64,000 nucleotides of DNA from Peromyscus leucopus (lineage: Eukaryota; Chordata; Mammalia; Rodentia; Cricetidae). The position numbers were made by a program, and so were the translations under genes. The stretch covers positions 56,385,660-56,449,659 of the forward strand of contig NC_051079.1 of the NCBI RefSeq assembly GCF_004664715.2. The letters run 5' to 3'. The notes beneath the pieces were generated by a model. The model was not told the origin of the DNA. It did not search any database and saw nothing but the letters and a program-made list of their open reading frames with translations. Positions within the stretch are counted from its first letter, which is position 1, and each line of letters opens with the position of its first letter. This document shows, piece by piece, positions 11,404-23,472 of the stretch.

Positions 11404-11676
11404 CAGTCCAGAGAATTCATTGAAAAACACACAACACACACACCTAATTAAGGCTGCAATGCTCTTACTACCATAAGAGCCTCCCTGACCTGTCATCTGG
11501 CCACCAGTCAAGGGATGGAGGGACAGAGAAATGACTGTCCCTGGGGCTTTACTTAGCTTGGTTTCCAGAGTTGACAATACAATTCATGCCTTGCTTCTGG
11601 GGTCCTGCACTCTGCAACTCTACCCAGTTCTGTGTGAGAGGAGCGTTTGAAAGAATAAACGGTGCTGGTTGGTTGG

Positions 11677-11925
11677 CGGAAGAGTCACGAGCCATGGAGA
11701 CCAGAGTTAGAATGCATTTTATTAGAGAGAAGAGGGGATAGGACAGGAGAAGCCAGACCTGGCCGGGAGAGGGAAGCGGGATGAAGCAGATAGCAGAGAG
11801 GAAACGGAAAAAGGGAGGGTGGGGGGTCCGTGTGCTGCTTTTTAAGGCGGAGATTGCGTGATCACGCAGCTGTACGCAGTTGCCCGCAACACCCTGATGA
11901 CGTGGGACGTTACACCCGGAAGAGT
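11677..11925 (-). repeat. Probable ERV LTR fragment
   Basis: Read on the minus strand, the order is a CRE-like TGACGTGG area, a 12-bp palindrome (gcgtgatcacgc at 11856-11867), a TTAAAAA TATA-like box, a C/T-rich leader and an AATAAA polyadenylation signal near 11714. This is LTR architecture. A 9-bp direct repeat (cggaagagt) occurs at 11677-11685 and 11917-11925, but it does not abut clean TG..CA ends, so the termini are uncertain. No internal retroviral genes are present. The family is not identified. Confidence 0.45.
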
Positions 11926-11984
11926 GAGAGCAGGATACTTACAGAGTTCATGTTGCTAATTGAGATTAAGATAAAAGAACCTGC

Positions 11985-12170
11985 ATCTGGGCCTATATGT
12001 AATAGCTCAGGGAATAGAAGGCACTTGTTGCTAAATCTAGTCACCTGGGATCGATCCCTTGGAAAGAGAGAACTGACTCCAGCCAAATTGTCCTCCGACC
12101 TCCACACACATGCCATGGCACATGCACACATGCACACTCCCAAAATTAAAAAAACAAGATAAATAAATGT
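11985..12170 (+). repeat. B3 SINE
   Basis: The body contains 'gggatcgatcccttgg', 'gagagaactgactccagcc' and 'gtcctccgacctccacacac'. It ends in CA-rich sequence and an AATAAATG tail. This is the B3 3' half with a decayed tRNA-like head. Confidence 0.75.
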
Positions 12171-12856
12171 AAAGAACCTACATTTGCCAATTGCCAGCTA
12201 CTCTCTAAGCGAGTCGTCTCTCTGTTATCTTTACGATAGCCACATGTACCATTTTAGTAGGCTTGGAAGCCACTATCTTCAAGGGTTGCTAAAGAAAAGA
12301 ATGAGATCACAGGACGGTTTCTGAGAATACCTGGCAGAATTATAATTCATAAGGTAAATCTTGGTGTCAGAGTTAGGATAGCTTCATCATAAACAAGGGA
12401 AAGAATCTGTTTTGAGATTGCAGAAAAGGGTGGGGGAGGGACAAGGATCCACTCACGGTTCCATATCTTGGACCTTAAACCTGGCTCCCTGGCGTTTTAG
12501 CATAAGCTACCTGTCTGTGACATGCCATCTCTGTGTTGGCAACAGGCACGGAAGACGTTAATTATAATGGGATTGCTGCTTTTCCACTAACCAAGGCTTC
12601 AGTCAGACTTGGGTGAGGAATTCCTCTCCCATCTCATGTCCCCATAATGTCCTCTGTCTTTCTGTCCGACCTCAGTGATCAGCTCCTTGCAGGTGAATTG
12701 GGAAAATTTTCACCCAGAAAGGATATCGCCATTTCAAGTGGTAGAGATGTAATCTGGGGCTTAGATGCTTGAAAAAAATATAGCCTGGTCATTAGTCAAG
12801 ATTCTTTTTGTAGTAAATAACAGAATTCCACTTAAGGTACCTGGATCACAATGTTA
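12171..12856. other. Unique non-coding DNA
   Basis: I see no repeat, exon or motif cluster of note. The stretch ends at the T-rich end (poly-A of the minus-strand element) of the L1 that follows. Confidence 0.5.
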
Positions 12857-13802
12857 AGATTTTTTTTTTTATTTTACAATACTATTCAGTTCTACATAAT
12901 AGCCACAGATTCCCTTGTTCTCTCCCTTCCTGCCCCCTCCCCTTCCCTCCAGCACACCCCCCATTCCCCCTCCTCCAGATCAAGGTCTCCCCCGAGGACT
13001 GGGATCAACCTGATAGACTCAGTCCAGGCAGGTCCAGTCCCCTCCTCCCAGATTGAGCCAAGCGTCCCTGCATAAGTCCCAGGTTTCAAACAGCTAACTC
13101 ATGTAACGAGCTCAGGACCTGGTACCACTGCCTAGATGCCTCCCAAACAGATCAAGCCAATCGACTGTCTCACCTATTCAGAGGGCCTGATCCAGTTGGG
13201 GGCCCCTCAGCCTTTGGTTCATAGTTCATGTGTTTCCATTCGTTTGGCTATTTGTCCCTGTGCTTTATCCAACCTTGGTTTCAACAATTCTTGTTCATAT
13301 AAACCCTCCTCTTTCTCGCTAATTAGACTCCCAGCACTCCACCCCGGGCCTAGCCTTGGATGTCTGCATCCAGATTCCTCAGTCCTTGGATGGGGTTTAT
13401 GGCACAACTATTAGGGTGTTTGGCCATCCCATCACCAGAGTAGGTCAGTCTCAGAGTAGGTCAGCTATCTCTCGACCATTGCCAGCAGTCTTTTGTGGGG
13501 GTATCTTTGTGGGGGTATCTTTGTGGATTTCTGTGGGCCTCTTTAGCTCTTTGTTTCTTCCTTTTCTCATGTGGTCTTCATTTACCATGGTCTCCTATTC
13601 CTTGTTCTCCCTCTCTTTTCTTGATCCAGCTAGGATCTCCCGCTCTCTTTCCCTCGACCCTCGCCCTTCATTGCTCCCACTCATGTCCAGACTGTTCATG
13701 TAGATCTCATCCATTTCTCCATGTCTTTCTTGGGGTCCCGTTTTCCAGGTAGCCTCACTGGTGATGTGAGTAGCAATCCAGTCATCCTTGTTCCACATCT
13801 AG
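12857..13802 (-). mobile_element. 5'-truncated L1, 3'UTR only (cricetid type)
   Basis: The plus strand starts with a T run followed by attttac, which is the reverse of an L1 3' end (gtaaaat plus A tail). The G-rich polypurine tract characteristic of L1 3'UTRs follows, here as C/T-rich DNA at 12917-12976. The rest matches the rodent L1 3'UTR landmarks 'ctggacctgcctggactgag' and 'aatagccaaacgaatggaaa' on the minus strand. Internal 15-16 bp tandem duplications lie at 13437-13470 and 13494-13525. About 945 bases remain, with no ORF2. The frames of up to 115 codons here are not genes. No clear target duplication is visible. Confidence 0.8.
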
Positions 13803-13807
13803 CATCT

Positions 13808-13975
13808 TCAAAGATTTGTTTTAAGGAGAGGAGAGCAGGGCATAAGAAAGCTCCGATCTCCTGGAACTGTAGTTACAGATGGTTGTGAACTACCATGTGG
13901 GTGTTGTGAATTGAGCCTGGGCCTCCTGGATGAGCAGTCAGTGCTCTTAGCCTCTAAGCCAACTCTCCAGTCCCA
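13808..13975 (-). repeat. B2/B3 SINE
   Basis: On the minus strand it reads 'gactggagagttggcttag' then 'taagagcactgactgctcat' and 'aacacccacatggtagttcac'. This is a B2 body with A-box and B-box regions and a short A-rich tail beside the L1 end. Confidence 0.85.
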
Positions 13976-14218
13976 GGGCATGAGAATTCATGAGCTTGTC
14001 TATCTTTCTTCATAGGACTTCCTAATTTCCCGTGGTACTCAGGTTTTGCTGGAGAAGTCTCATGGGGTTGACAGAAAATTTGATTTTGATGTGTTTAGAT
14101 TAATGATGCCTATACATGACATGTAATTGAGAAGTTCATGTACCTTACACAGATGTCTGTGACCTCATAGTCTATTACCTCAAAACCAACCAAACAAAAC
14201 TCTGGGTGTTAGTTGAAC

Positions 14219-14447
14219 TATTTTTAATTTGATTTTTAATTATGTGTATGCATTTGTGTCTAAGTGTGCATTTGTTCACTGAGTACAGTACCCATTGAGG
14301 TGGGAAGTGTCAGATCCTCTGGAATCAGAGATTTAGAGTGGGTTGTGAGTCACCAGAAGTGGGTACTGGGACACAAACTTAGGTTCTCTACAAGAGCAGT
14401 ATGTGTGTCTATCTGCTGAACCATCATTCCTGCCCTGAGCTGAACGA
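14219..14447 (-). repeat. B3 SINE, diverged
   Basis: On the minus strand the head 'atgatggttcagcagatag' is followed by 'cagtacccacttctggtgac', a long tail region and 'cacataattaaaa'. The order fits B3, with heavy substitution. Confidence 0.65.
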
Positions 14448-15459
14448 AGCTTGAGATTCACAAACAGATTCATTTGTGTTATCTATTTCTACACATAAGC
14501 ATGGCATCATGGGCAGCCTTCTTGTTTCCATCAACATTTTAATTGAAATTGTGACTGTATGTGGGGGAATCTATCATGGAGTTCACATCTACAATAACAG
14601 CAAGACATTAACATCAATCTAAGGCAACTCGGTTAATTATTTGACTAATTTAATCTCCTTCTCTAGTGTTTCTGGGACTCAAAGGTGGCTTTACTTCAGT
14701 GTACCACCTGCTAATTGTCAGTATGCAAACATATCAATAATAGAGAAGAACCAAGCCTCACAAGTCTTGGGACCATTGGGATTTTTGCTTTGACCATATC
14801 CATGTGTTCCACACACACACACCCCCACCCCCCCAAGCTGATTCGTTAGTTCTCTGCTTACCTTCACTTGCTGGGTCATCTCATTGATTCGTATCTGCAG
14901 TTAAATTGTCAGGATGTGAAAGAAAGAGAGAGAGAATGAAAAAGAAAACCATCTAGAAACACCATCCACGTCCAGCTGTAAGTACGCTAGTAAACAGACG
15001 TGGCATCCTTTTGAATACTGTCCACGGTCTTCAGTGTTCCCAGGAAGCTTTGCAGCTGAGGGACTCAGTCTCCCTGCTCCTGTGTCATGCAGAGGAAGCT
15101 GCGGACCATTGAAAATGGAGGAGGATGATAAGATTCACGTTCTAAGACTAGTGTAGACATTAAATGAGCTTAATGCTTAACTGGTAAACATTACATGGGC
15201 CTTCCTTCTCTCTCCCTCCCCTCCCCCTTCCTGCTGAAGTCCTACACTTCACTCATAGCTGAGTGAAGAAGACAACCAAGCAACGTTCTCGGACTATAGG
15301 ACTAGATCTCCAACAAGCATCTAATTGCTTCAAAATTTAATTTGACTGTTGCCAAGATTTTGACACAGGCATTTGTTATAGGTGCCCATTGTAGGTATAT
15401 TTTTAGCTTTAATTTTCACAGATGATGGGAAGGGTTCATACTTACTGTTAAACTGTTTC
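14448..15459. other. Unique non-coding DNA
   Basis: Single-copy sequence. It includes a short (CA)n followed by C-runs at 14810-14836 and a GA-rich patch near 14920. No exon or repeat family is recognised. Confidence 0.5.
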
Positions 15460-15710
15460 AGAGCATATAGGATGGAGTTTTACTCAGCCTTAACTCGGAG
15501 AGGGATTTCTGACCCATGAGACAACATGGAAACTGAAAACCGAAAACACCATGCCGAGGGAATGAAGGATCACTAATGTATGCGTCTACTTACAGGAAGT
15601 CCTGACAGTAGCAGGATTCAGAGAGAGAAAGGTAACTTTTGCTAGCTGTCAGGGTGGAGAGGACTGGAAGGATGGAGCTTAAAGGGAAGAACTGGGGAAG
15701 GCGTTCCCTC
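15460..15710 (+). repeat. Ancient L1M 3' fragment
   Basis: The sequence keeps the ghost of the L1M 3' segment: 'gagttttactcagccttaa', then 'tctgacccatgagacaacatgg', 'gtctacttacaggaagt' and 'gcaggattcagagagag'. The order is right but divergence is high. It predates rodents. Confidence 0.5.
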
Positions 15711-16709
15711 AGTTGCTCTATGCATGTCTTCATTTCACTCTTCTTGTGGGAGCTGTGGCCACAATCCAGGCTTACTTTCTTGACTTAATACTACACTTAG
15801 AGCTTTAAAGTGATTCTAGGGAGACTATATACTGCACAAAACTCTGGACGGCTGTTTAGTTTGCCTCTAATTTAGTATTTTTGCTAAATGCCAGAGTACA
15901 TATCATTCTACGTAAACTTTCAGGCAAGTGTGTTCTATCCCTTCCTACAGCAAGATTCCTGAAAGTTGATTGCTGAAGCAAAGGCTAAACACATTTCATC
16001 TTATGAGAGATGAAAAGAAGAAAATTGTTTGTAAATATTTCCTGTTTTCGACAGCATGAATGAGCTCAGATCTGCACATCTTGATCATACTGTTTATTCT
16101 TAACCATTGAAGATTATCAGTATAGTGGGTTGAAATAGAACAATTATTGTCCTAATTACAAAGTCACTAAATTTTAGTGAAATGATTCTTTCATTTCTTT
16201 ATTAGATTTGCCTCTTATAACATTTGCAAATATTCTTCTATTTTGTTTTTATTGCTTTGCTTTCCAATCAAGTGTTTATTTTTCACAAAATTTTATGATG
16301 ATCTACACTATCAAATCGGTCAGTGACTTTCTTTAAGCCTATTTGGTTTTTAGCACTGCTTTTGAAAGTGGAGAATCCCTTTTACCATCTACATAACTTG
16401 TTTTCTAGGCATTTAGCTATTGTATTAATCCATGCTCTTGCAGGTATACAGCATGAGAAAATAATAACCACTTGGTCACCTCAATTTCTTTCTACACAAT
16501 AATGCTTTAGATATGGCTGTTACCTATGTTCAGAAAAGGATCTTTTAAAATGTTCTTCAATTTGGACTTTTCTGCACTGACCAGCTTTGACTGACTTTGC
16601 ACCAGACTACCTATCAAAGCAGCAAGGGAAACAGCCTTACATGGCATCTCCTCGTTTCTTTTGACTTAAGGGTATACTTGCATTTTAAATGTTTGCTGTT
16701 ATTTTAGAA

Positions 16710-16711
<2 letters not shown>
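15711..16711. other. Unique AT-rich non-coding DNA
   Basis: No repeat family or exon is recognised. It is AT-rich with no clear motif cluster. Confidence 0.5.

Positions 16712-16762
<51 letters not shown>
16712..16762. repeat. (TG)25 microsatellite
   Basis: A perfect alternating TG run of about 50 bases. The overlapping 70-codon frame is an artefact of it. Confidence 0.97.
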
Positions 16763-16763
<1 letters not shown>

Positions 16764-17329
16764 GAGGGTGGGAGTGCTCTCCTACATTATCCCAGAAGAT
16801 CTCAGAAGAACAAAAGTGTTTCTAAATGCAGCCATCATGCTCGTGAATGCCTTGTGAAGAAATTTCATAACCAAGAGCCCGTTAACAGGACCGATTATTG
16901 AAGACAACTGTGGTTCCTGTGTAGGTTTGCTTGTGCAATGTGTGAACCACGCTACTAATTTTCTCTTTGACCAAATGCTCCTGCTCTGGAATATGCCTGA
17001 CTCCCCTAAAGCTTCGAAAAACAGCTTTAAGCTTCTCACTTCTTTAGTAAAGAACTTCTCAGTTGATTTCAAGTGAAATGCCAACAGTCTCGCTTTTTTT
17101 TTTTTTTTTTCAAACACGCTTCACAGCCATGGCTGTATATCCACTTTAAAAGTGTATGTTTTGTGGGTGGGGGTGCTGTGTGCTTTCAGCAGTTGTCAGA
17201 TGTTTTATTTTGGAAAAAATTCTAAATAGCATTTGAAAGATAATTAAGGGTTGCTCAAGTTTCTTTCAGAATAAAAAAAAGGTATATTTTTCTTCCTTTG
17301 TTCATTTTTGCACTCAATACTCCATTCGT

Positions 17330-17820
17330 CACCTCCCCCTCTATTTTATAAATCTTTTAATTAATGGTGTTTATTCTCCTCTCAGACTGGCCCGAGTCGT
17401 GTTTTTATGAGCATATTATTAGGAAGTGATAGCATGTGTGGATTTTTTTTCTCATATCTGGGTTTGCCAATCACTATGGAAACAAGCAAATATTTACATA
17501 GCCAGATACTGATTAATACCTACTGGTTATTTTGACATTATAGAGTTACTGTTTGAATGTAAAGAATTTCTCTTGAATAGTAAAGTGGCCTATTATAATT
17601 TATTTACATTTGTAATTTCCCCCATCGGATATTAATACTGTAACGAAAGCCTGTCAAATTATGGCATGCCTGAAGGAGTCATTTTTCCAAAACAGGACTC
17701 GGTATCATAGGCGAGATGTTTAAAAATGGCTGCTTTTAAGTTTGAACCAGGGTAACTTTTGTAAAAGAAAATTCCTCACCTAATATTAATAATATAGACA
17801 CATTGCTTAAGGTAACATCC
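17330..17820. promoter_or_regulatory. Candidate conserved enhancer block with FOX-type motifs
   Basis: Repeat-free AT-rich DNA with three forkhead-type cores: TGTTTATT at 17368-17375, TATTTAC at 17491-17497 and TATTTAC at 17601-17607. TTAATTAA-like and TTAATA elements lie between, plus a CAATCACTATGGAAACAAG stretch near 17469. It resembles deeply conserved developmental enhancers. A 17-base T run lies upstream at 17094-17110. Function and conservation are inferred. Confidence 0.4.
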
Positions 17821-17873
17821 GTAGAACACAATGTACAGTAGGATATAGTCAATCTCAAGTGGACATTTACCTA

Positions 17874-18012
17874 TTTAGAGACAGGGTTTCTTTATGTAGC
17901 TCAAGCTAGCTTGGATCTTGCTATTTAGCCAAGGCTAGCTTTAAACTTGTGATCCTCTGGCTCAGCCTCTCAAATGCTGGAGTCATAGGCATGTCCTGCC
18001 AGCCTGGCTCCC
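17874..18012 (-). repeat. Old B1-type SINE
   Basis: The plus strand reads 'agagacagggtttctttatg', then 'gtgatcctctggctcagcct' and 'caggcatgtcctgccag'-like sequence. This is the reverse of a B1/PB1D body. It is diverged and lacks an obvious target duplication. Confidence 0.7.
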
Positions 18013-18150
18013 AGGAGCGCTTGGCTACAAATGTGGGTCTCAGAGCCTGTTGTCCAGGTGCTTGTTAGAACTCCCTGGGAATGGAATTACTTCACCTCCC
18101 CCGCCCCTCACTTTCTTTGCTTAGTTGGTCACATTTTCCTCAGGGAAATA

Positions 18151-18195
18151 TTTTTTGTTTCTTTTTTTTTTTCTTTTTCTTTTTCTTTTTTTTCC
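18151..18195. repeat. Polypyrimidine (T-rich) tract
   Basis: T runs interrupted by C and one G. The lysine-rich and phenylalanine-rich frames crossing it on the two strands are artefacts. Confidence 0.9.
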
Positions 18196-18502
18196 ACCTA
18201 AGGGTGTGAAAAGCTGCGGTCTGCAGTCTGGAAGAGTGATCCTCAAGTTTAAGTATAGCATCGAGGGCACTGGGCTTTGCGGCCTGAGTCCACATTTAGG
18301 TCTGTGGTTGGCCACAGAGTGTGTGTTCTGGACAAGTTCACAGATGTCTCTGCTCTCCAGGCACCACCTGCAAGACACACCGCACCGCAGTCTAATTTAG
18401 TCTCTCTTGTTAACCAAATGTGAAAGTGGATATGACGGGATGGTGGCAGCAAATCTTATATAACTGTGCAACACAGTTTGTATTAATAGAAATGGAGCTA
18501 TG

Positions 18503-18613
18503 TAGCCAGACACAGCAACACACACGTACAATTCCAGCCCTCAGGAGGCTGAGGCAGAGAATGGTAAGTCCTAGGCTAGCCTGGGCTACATAGAAGACCC
18601 TATCTCAATAAAT
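18503..18613 (+). repeat. Old B1-type SINE fragment
   Basis: Contains 'aattccagccctcaggagg', 'ctgaggcagagaatgg' and 'ctagcctgggctacatagaagaccc'. This is a diverged B1 core on the plus strand with an A-rich end. Confidence 0.7.
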
Positions 18614-20432
18614 CCTAAATAATACAAAATAGAGTGTCATGACATCAAGTTATATGGACTTATTATTCCAGGAAAGTTGAAGAATGGCACCTTACTGCCC
18701 CAAACATCAGAGTGGTCTCTGCGATACAGCCAGAACCCAACAGTAGTCCAATCACCATCTCTTCAAGGGACATTTTTCTCTAAATCTATAACTGTGTCTC
18801 ATCTTATTCATCAACTCAGCTGAACTCAAATCACAGAAACCCATAATTAAGTGGTGTGGAGCTGAAAGAGCAGAGATTGTGTGTCTAGACATAGACTATT
18901 CTGTACTTTTCATTAATATACCATCTCGGTCTCCAAAAACACTGACTAGTTCATGTACTCTGCTGCAATGATGATATGAAGCCATGCTTTCTACTTTCAA
19001 GACATTCATAAAACAATTTTATTGCCTCTCTAAATAAATGCAGGGGCATGAAGAAGTCACAGAATATGAGTGCCTAATATGTGATGCTGTCATTCCTTAC
19101 AGAGTAGCTGACCCTAAACTTGCCCTAAGTGAGTCTCATCGAAAGAAGGAATATCGAGGGCAACTCCATGGGAAATGGAGTCTTCTCCTGGGAACAATTG
19201 CTGCCATTGATTTGGGTATCAAAATGAGTGGGCTGCAATTACAATAGGTATTTTTTCCTACCCATATTTTGACCCCTGGAGAATTCAGATTATATTTTCA
19301 TTTAAAAAAAAATTGATTTAGCTGCAAGCCAGAGAATCTAAAAAATGCTCAAACATGTTTGCTCAATAAGCACCTTTTAAGTACGTGAAAAAGAATTCAA
19401 TGAAGCTGAACATAGAAAAAAGTATTAAAGAAATACTTTTAATTTTTTAAAAATCAAATGATTTTCATCTTATGAGCAATTGTTTCAATTTGTTTCTCCT
19501 GCTTTTTGAGAAATAGGAGTCTTTATTGTCTACTCAGCAAGGAGGGTGGATTTCTTTCTGAGGAAGCTGAGCATGGAAGGGCTAGACTTCAAGCCTATTA
19601 GATTTTGTTCTGATAAAGCAATTTCTTTCTCAAATTGAACATGTCATTTCTTCTTTATTAAATTTCCAAGTTATTTCTTCACCTCAGATTCTTCAGTTGC
19701 CTCCTATTTATTTCTGGACTCGTTCACTTGAATTCTGGGAAGGCACGAGGGTTTACGTGAAGTCCACGGATCCTGCTGCTGTGTGAGAGCCTGTCATGAA
19801 AAGACAGGATTCACGTTCAACATGGCTTCTACTGGTCATCTCAAGGGAGGCTCTGAGGGTGAATTCACAGCAGCCAGAGAAAGGAATCATGCTTCCATCA
19901 CAAGTGTTTTCACGTGGCCCATGGGCACACATGCCACCACATGCTTAAGCAAGACTACTTGAAGGTCTTTTAGGGAAAGAATGGTGTGACTATGATGTCA
20001 TTCTCTCCTCACCACAGGGGGCCCGGTGCCTTCCTGTGGGAGGCCAGGAAACAGCCTAAAACCTAAAAGAAAATAATGGAACTTCTAAACTTCTATTTCC
20101 ATATTACCTCACTGCAGGTATAGTCCCTAACAATCAATTCATGTGTTTACAGCTCCATTTCCCACCACCCAACCACACTCGAGTCAGGTGTGCATTCACT
20201 TTAATTCCAGGCAACAATGCATTCACCGACGGATACAGGTCCCAAGGACACAATTTTGATCATGTTAGCAAGCATGTGCACCTGTGTATTCAAACCCCTA
20301 GTAGAGACAGGATACTCCTGCCATCCAGAAAGTCCTCTCAGCCTTTCCCAGCCAGTCTCCACCTTCACTAGGCTCTCTGTCCCAAGTTCTGTCACCAGAG
20401 CAGACCTTTGCCTGTGACAAAATGCCATATAA
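18614..20432. other. Unique non-coding DNA
   Basis: The part at 19250-19530 is AT-rich and repeat-free, with a texture like regulatory DNA. An 85-base interval at 19044-19128 is bounded by a plausible AG acceptor and a consensus GTGAGT donor, discussed as a finding. No repeat family is recognised elsewhere, and overlapping frames near 20200-20430 have no domains. Confidence 0.4.
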
Positions 20433-20657
20433 GGGCTGGAGAGGTGACTGAGTGGTTAAGAGCACTTGCTGCTCTGGGGAAGGACTGGGACTTTGTTCCC
20501 CAGCATCCACATACGGTGCTTCACAACTGCCTGCAACTCCAGACCTGGGACACTGCATGCTGCCTGCTGGTCCCTGTAGGCACTCACAAACAGGTGGCAT
20601 AAATACAGACTGACACCCAGAGACACACATAAAGATAAAGATAACATTTTTTTAAGA
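20433..20657 (+). repeat. B2 SINE
   Basis: Starts 'gggctggagaggtgactgag' and continues 'tggttaagagcacttgctgc', 'ccccagcatccacatacgg' and 'caactgcctgcaactccaga'. It ends in an AAAGATAAAGATAAC tail. The pol III A-box and B-box regions are visible. A catataa motif occurs just before the element (about 20426) and again just beyond the tail (about 20675), so this may be a short target duplication. Confidence 0.85.
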
Positions 20658-21711
20658 ACAAAAAAGACAATATCATATAAATTGAGCCATACTTTGTGTC
20701 TGAGGTCCATATAGTTTCTGTCTTTGGGTGTAATGTCTAGGGTACATGGGTGTCAGTCTATCCCATTGGTTGACTCCTTTTAGAAATAATATCAACACTC
20801 CACAAGCTGTCTAACTGCCTTCCTGGCCATGGAAATGTGGTGTTAAAAAAAAAAAAATCTCAATTCTTTCTGCTTCAAAGATTTTCTCCGTCCTTTCTCC
20901 CTGCCATTCAAGACATGTCATGACCTCTCCTTACATTTTACTTTTCTCTAAATTTCTTGATGGCTTCCCTATGTGCAGTTAATTCTTACTATCTCCAAAG
21001 TCATCACTGATGCTACTAGCCTTTTCCTTAAAACACTTCATTGAGCTCCCAGTCCCCATTGTGGCTTCAAGGTGGATTACTCACCTTCCACTCAAATTTG
21101 CCTCTAGACATTCCCCTTAGTCTGGTTAACTCTTGGGAACTGTGTCTTTTACCTAATTCTAGCCTTGCTCTTTCGGTTTGTTCCAGAAGTTGAAATGACA
21201 TTCAGAATTGTTAATCTAGTATCTCAACTGCTTCTTCTAGAAAGACCACTAGAGATGGGTAGACATCCAAAGTGTGTGTGTGGGGGGGGGCTGCTCCCAT
21301 TTTACCATCAGGGACACTCTTGAGCAGGGAGAAGTGAGGAATATGTAGATAGAAATATAGAGGAGAGAGACAGTTAGAAACACAGGATAGCCTCTGGAGG
21401 GCCTGGGTCAAAACCCACCAGCCACTTCTGTCTCTTCTAAAGGAATGGCAAAGGTTGGAGGAAAAGGCCTCCACCTAGCACAGCCAAGTGCAGACCATCC
21501 CAAACACCTGGTGACCATGTGCATGGTCAAGCCATCCCTAATGCAGCCCTGCTGTGTAAAGCAAGCTCAGATCTCACTAGGAAACCTTTGTGGGCTCCCA
21601 AAAAAGTGATCATTTGCAACATATTAATTCAGGGAAACATGGTGGGTAAGAATTAAATACCCAATTGCATAGGATCACTTTGCCCTTTGTCTGATTGACT
21701 GGTGTATTTTT
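20658..21711. other. Unique non-coding DNA
   Basis: Single-copy sequence with an A12 run at about 20845 and a short (GT)n-G10 stretch near 21271-21290. No exon is supported. Confidence 0.5.
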
Positions 21712-21843
21712 GGATTATGAAACAGGGTTTCACTGTGTGGTTGAGGCTTCTCTGGAACTCACACGGTCTTGAGCTCATGGCAATTCCCCTGCCTGAATTT
21801 CCCGAGAGCTGTGATTCTCGGACTGTACTACTACACATGGCTC
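21712..21843 (-). repeat. Old B1-type SINE
   Basis: The plus strand reads 'gaaacagggtttcactgtgt', 'ctctggaactcacacgg' and 'ccgagagctgtgattctcgg', the reverse of a B1. It is clearly diverged. Confidence 0.7.
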
Positions 21844-21879
21844 ACCTGGTCCTTTTAGAGTTCTTTGTGTCTGTGTCTC

Positions 21880-22065
21880 TATGTCTCTGTCATTGTCTTT
21901 GTCTCTTCTCCCTTCCCATCTTCCCCTCCCTCCTCCTTCCAGCTCCATCCTTCCCTTTTCCTGACTGCTTCTTCCTCTGTTCCCATATTACCTCACATCT
22001 GTGTGTTCATTGTGTATTTTTCCCTTTTCCCCCTCCCCTCTCTCTTTCTCTACTCACTTCCTTTC
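21880..22065. repeat. C/T-rich low-complexity region
   Basis: About 185 bases of mostly pyrimidine on the plus strand with irregular TCC, TTCC and TCTC units. The 144- and 98-codon frames crossing it are rich in S, F, P and L because of this composition and are not genes. Confidence 0.85.
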
Positions 22066-23428
22066 AGATACCAACCTTCTTTTTTAACTCAGTCACCCCA
22101 AAATACAGATGGGATGAAAGAGGAAGAAAAACTTGAACTTGTTCAGGTGATAAATTATTAGCCTTATGATCCAAGCATTATTGAGAGATGTTTTAATGGC
22201 TGAACCTGAGTCTATTCTAGGTGTGGAAGACTTGATAATCTATTTAGAGTGTTCTGGATATAAAACAAGGGTTGCTATGGAGCAGTATTTCATCAGTATC
22301 AAATTGCTTCTTGACTGATGTCATCAAACACAAAGGTGGCACAATGTTTCCACAGTAACAACAAAATGTCATCTCTGGGTTGGTGGCACTCTATACCTGC
22401 AGGAAGGCAGGAGTAGCCAAAACTGGGGTGGGAAAACTTGATCCACATCACCAACAACGGCTGGTGAATTCCTGCTAAATGTTACCATCTTGCTTACAGA
22501 TTCCAGGTGAATCAGGACATCTGCTTTGTGTCTCAATTCTGAGGCATTCCAGCCACTTCATAGAACTGTATTGGTGTGTATGAGTGACAGCCTTCCCCCG
22601 CACCCCTCCCCCCAGTAATGAGGCCAGGACTCCAGGGCATCAAGTCAGAAGTTTTAACTATTATTAAAATGTATTGAAATGGGAGGCCTTCTTAGCTGTC
22701 AATGTTATGAAGCTAGAGCTACACGAAGCATCTTTCCAGCAAATGAGGATAAATCCTATTGAAGAATGAAATAACCCAGACAAAAGTAGAGCCAATAGAA
22801 GGAAAGGAAGGGCTGTTTCTGGGAAGAGGTGACCAGTGTGTGACATTAGGAAGCCCCTGGACCCAGTTATACCTCAAGTTGTATCCTTTGGCTATCCTGC
22901 CTAGGGTGGGAACCCAATACATTTTTGTTCATGTAATTGAATTGGAGTCAGATTTCTATCATTTTAAAACTGAAAGCCCCAATCCTCTCAAACTTTTCCA
23001 GTTATAACAGTAAAAGTGAATTGATTAATAAAATACAGAAAATACAGAAAGATATAATAAAATATTATCTATATGAAAATGATATTTTATGGTACAAAAT
23101 GATATACTTGAACTCACCTAAAATAGTCCAACCTACTAAAATTCTTAATTACTCCATTCATGGAAAACACAGAAAACACAGACATATTAGAATATAATTT
23201 ACTATATAGTCTATAGTTCCATGAAATTATTTGTTAGAAAATAATCAATACATCTGAATTTATAGTGTTTCACCTTTTTAAAGAGACAATTGATATTCTG
23301 TAAATTTGTTTTGTGGTTTTATGTCTCTAAATAGTAGAACATCTAATAAGATATAGATCCATATCACTGTAATGGCTGAGGCTTGTTTCATAGTGTGAAT
23401 GAGCCACAGTGTATTACATCTATTGCTG

Positions 23429-23430
<2 letters not shown>
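22066..23430. other. Unique non-coding DNA, very AT-rich at 23000-23260
   Basis: No repeat family is recognised. The 23000-23260 stretch is rich in AATA/TATA words. A C-rich patch lies at 22596-22614. No exon is supported. Confidence 0.5.

Positions 23431-23470
<40 letters not shown>
23431..23470. repeat. (AC)20 microsatellite
   Basis: A perfect 40-base AC run. Confidence 0.97.

Positions 23471-23472
<2 letters not shown>

Noticed and set aside
13356..13798. Overlapping frames of 67-115 codons near 13.5 kb
   Set aside because: They lie inside the 3'UTR of a truncated L1.
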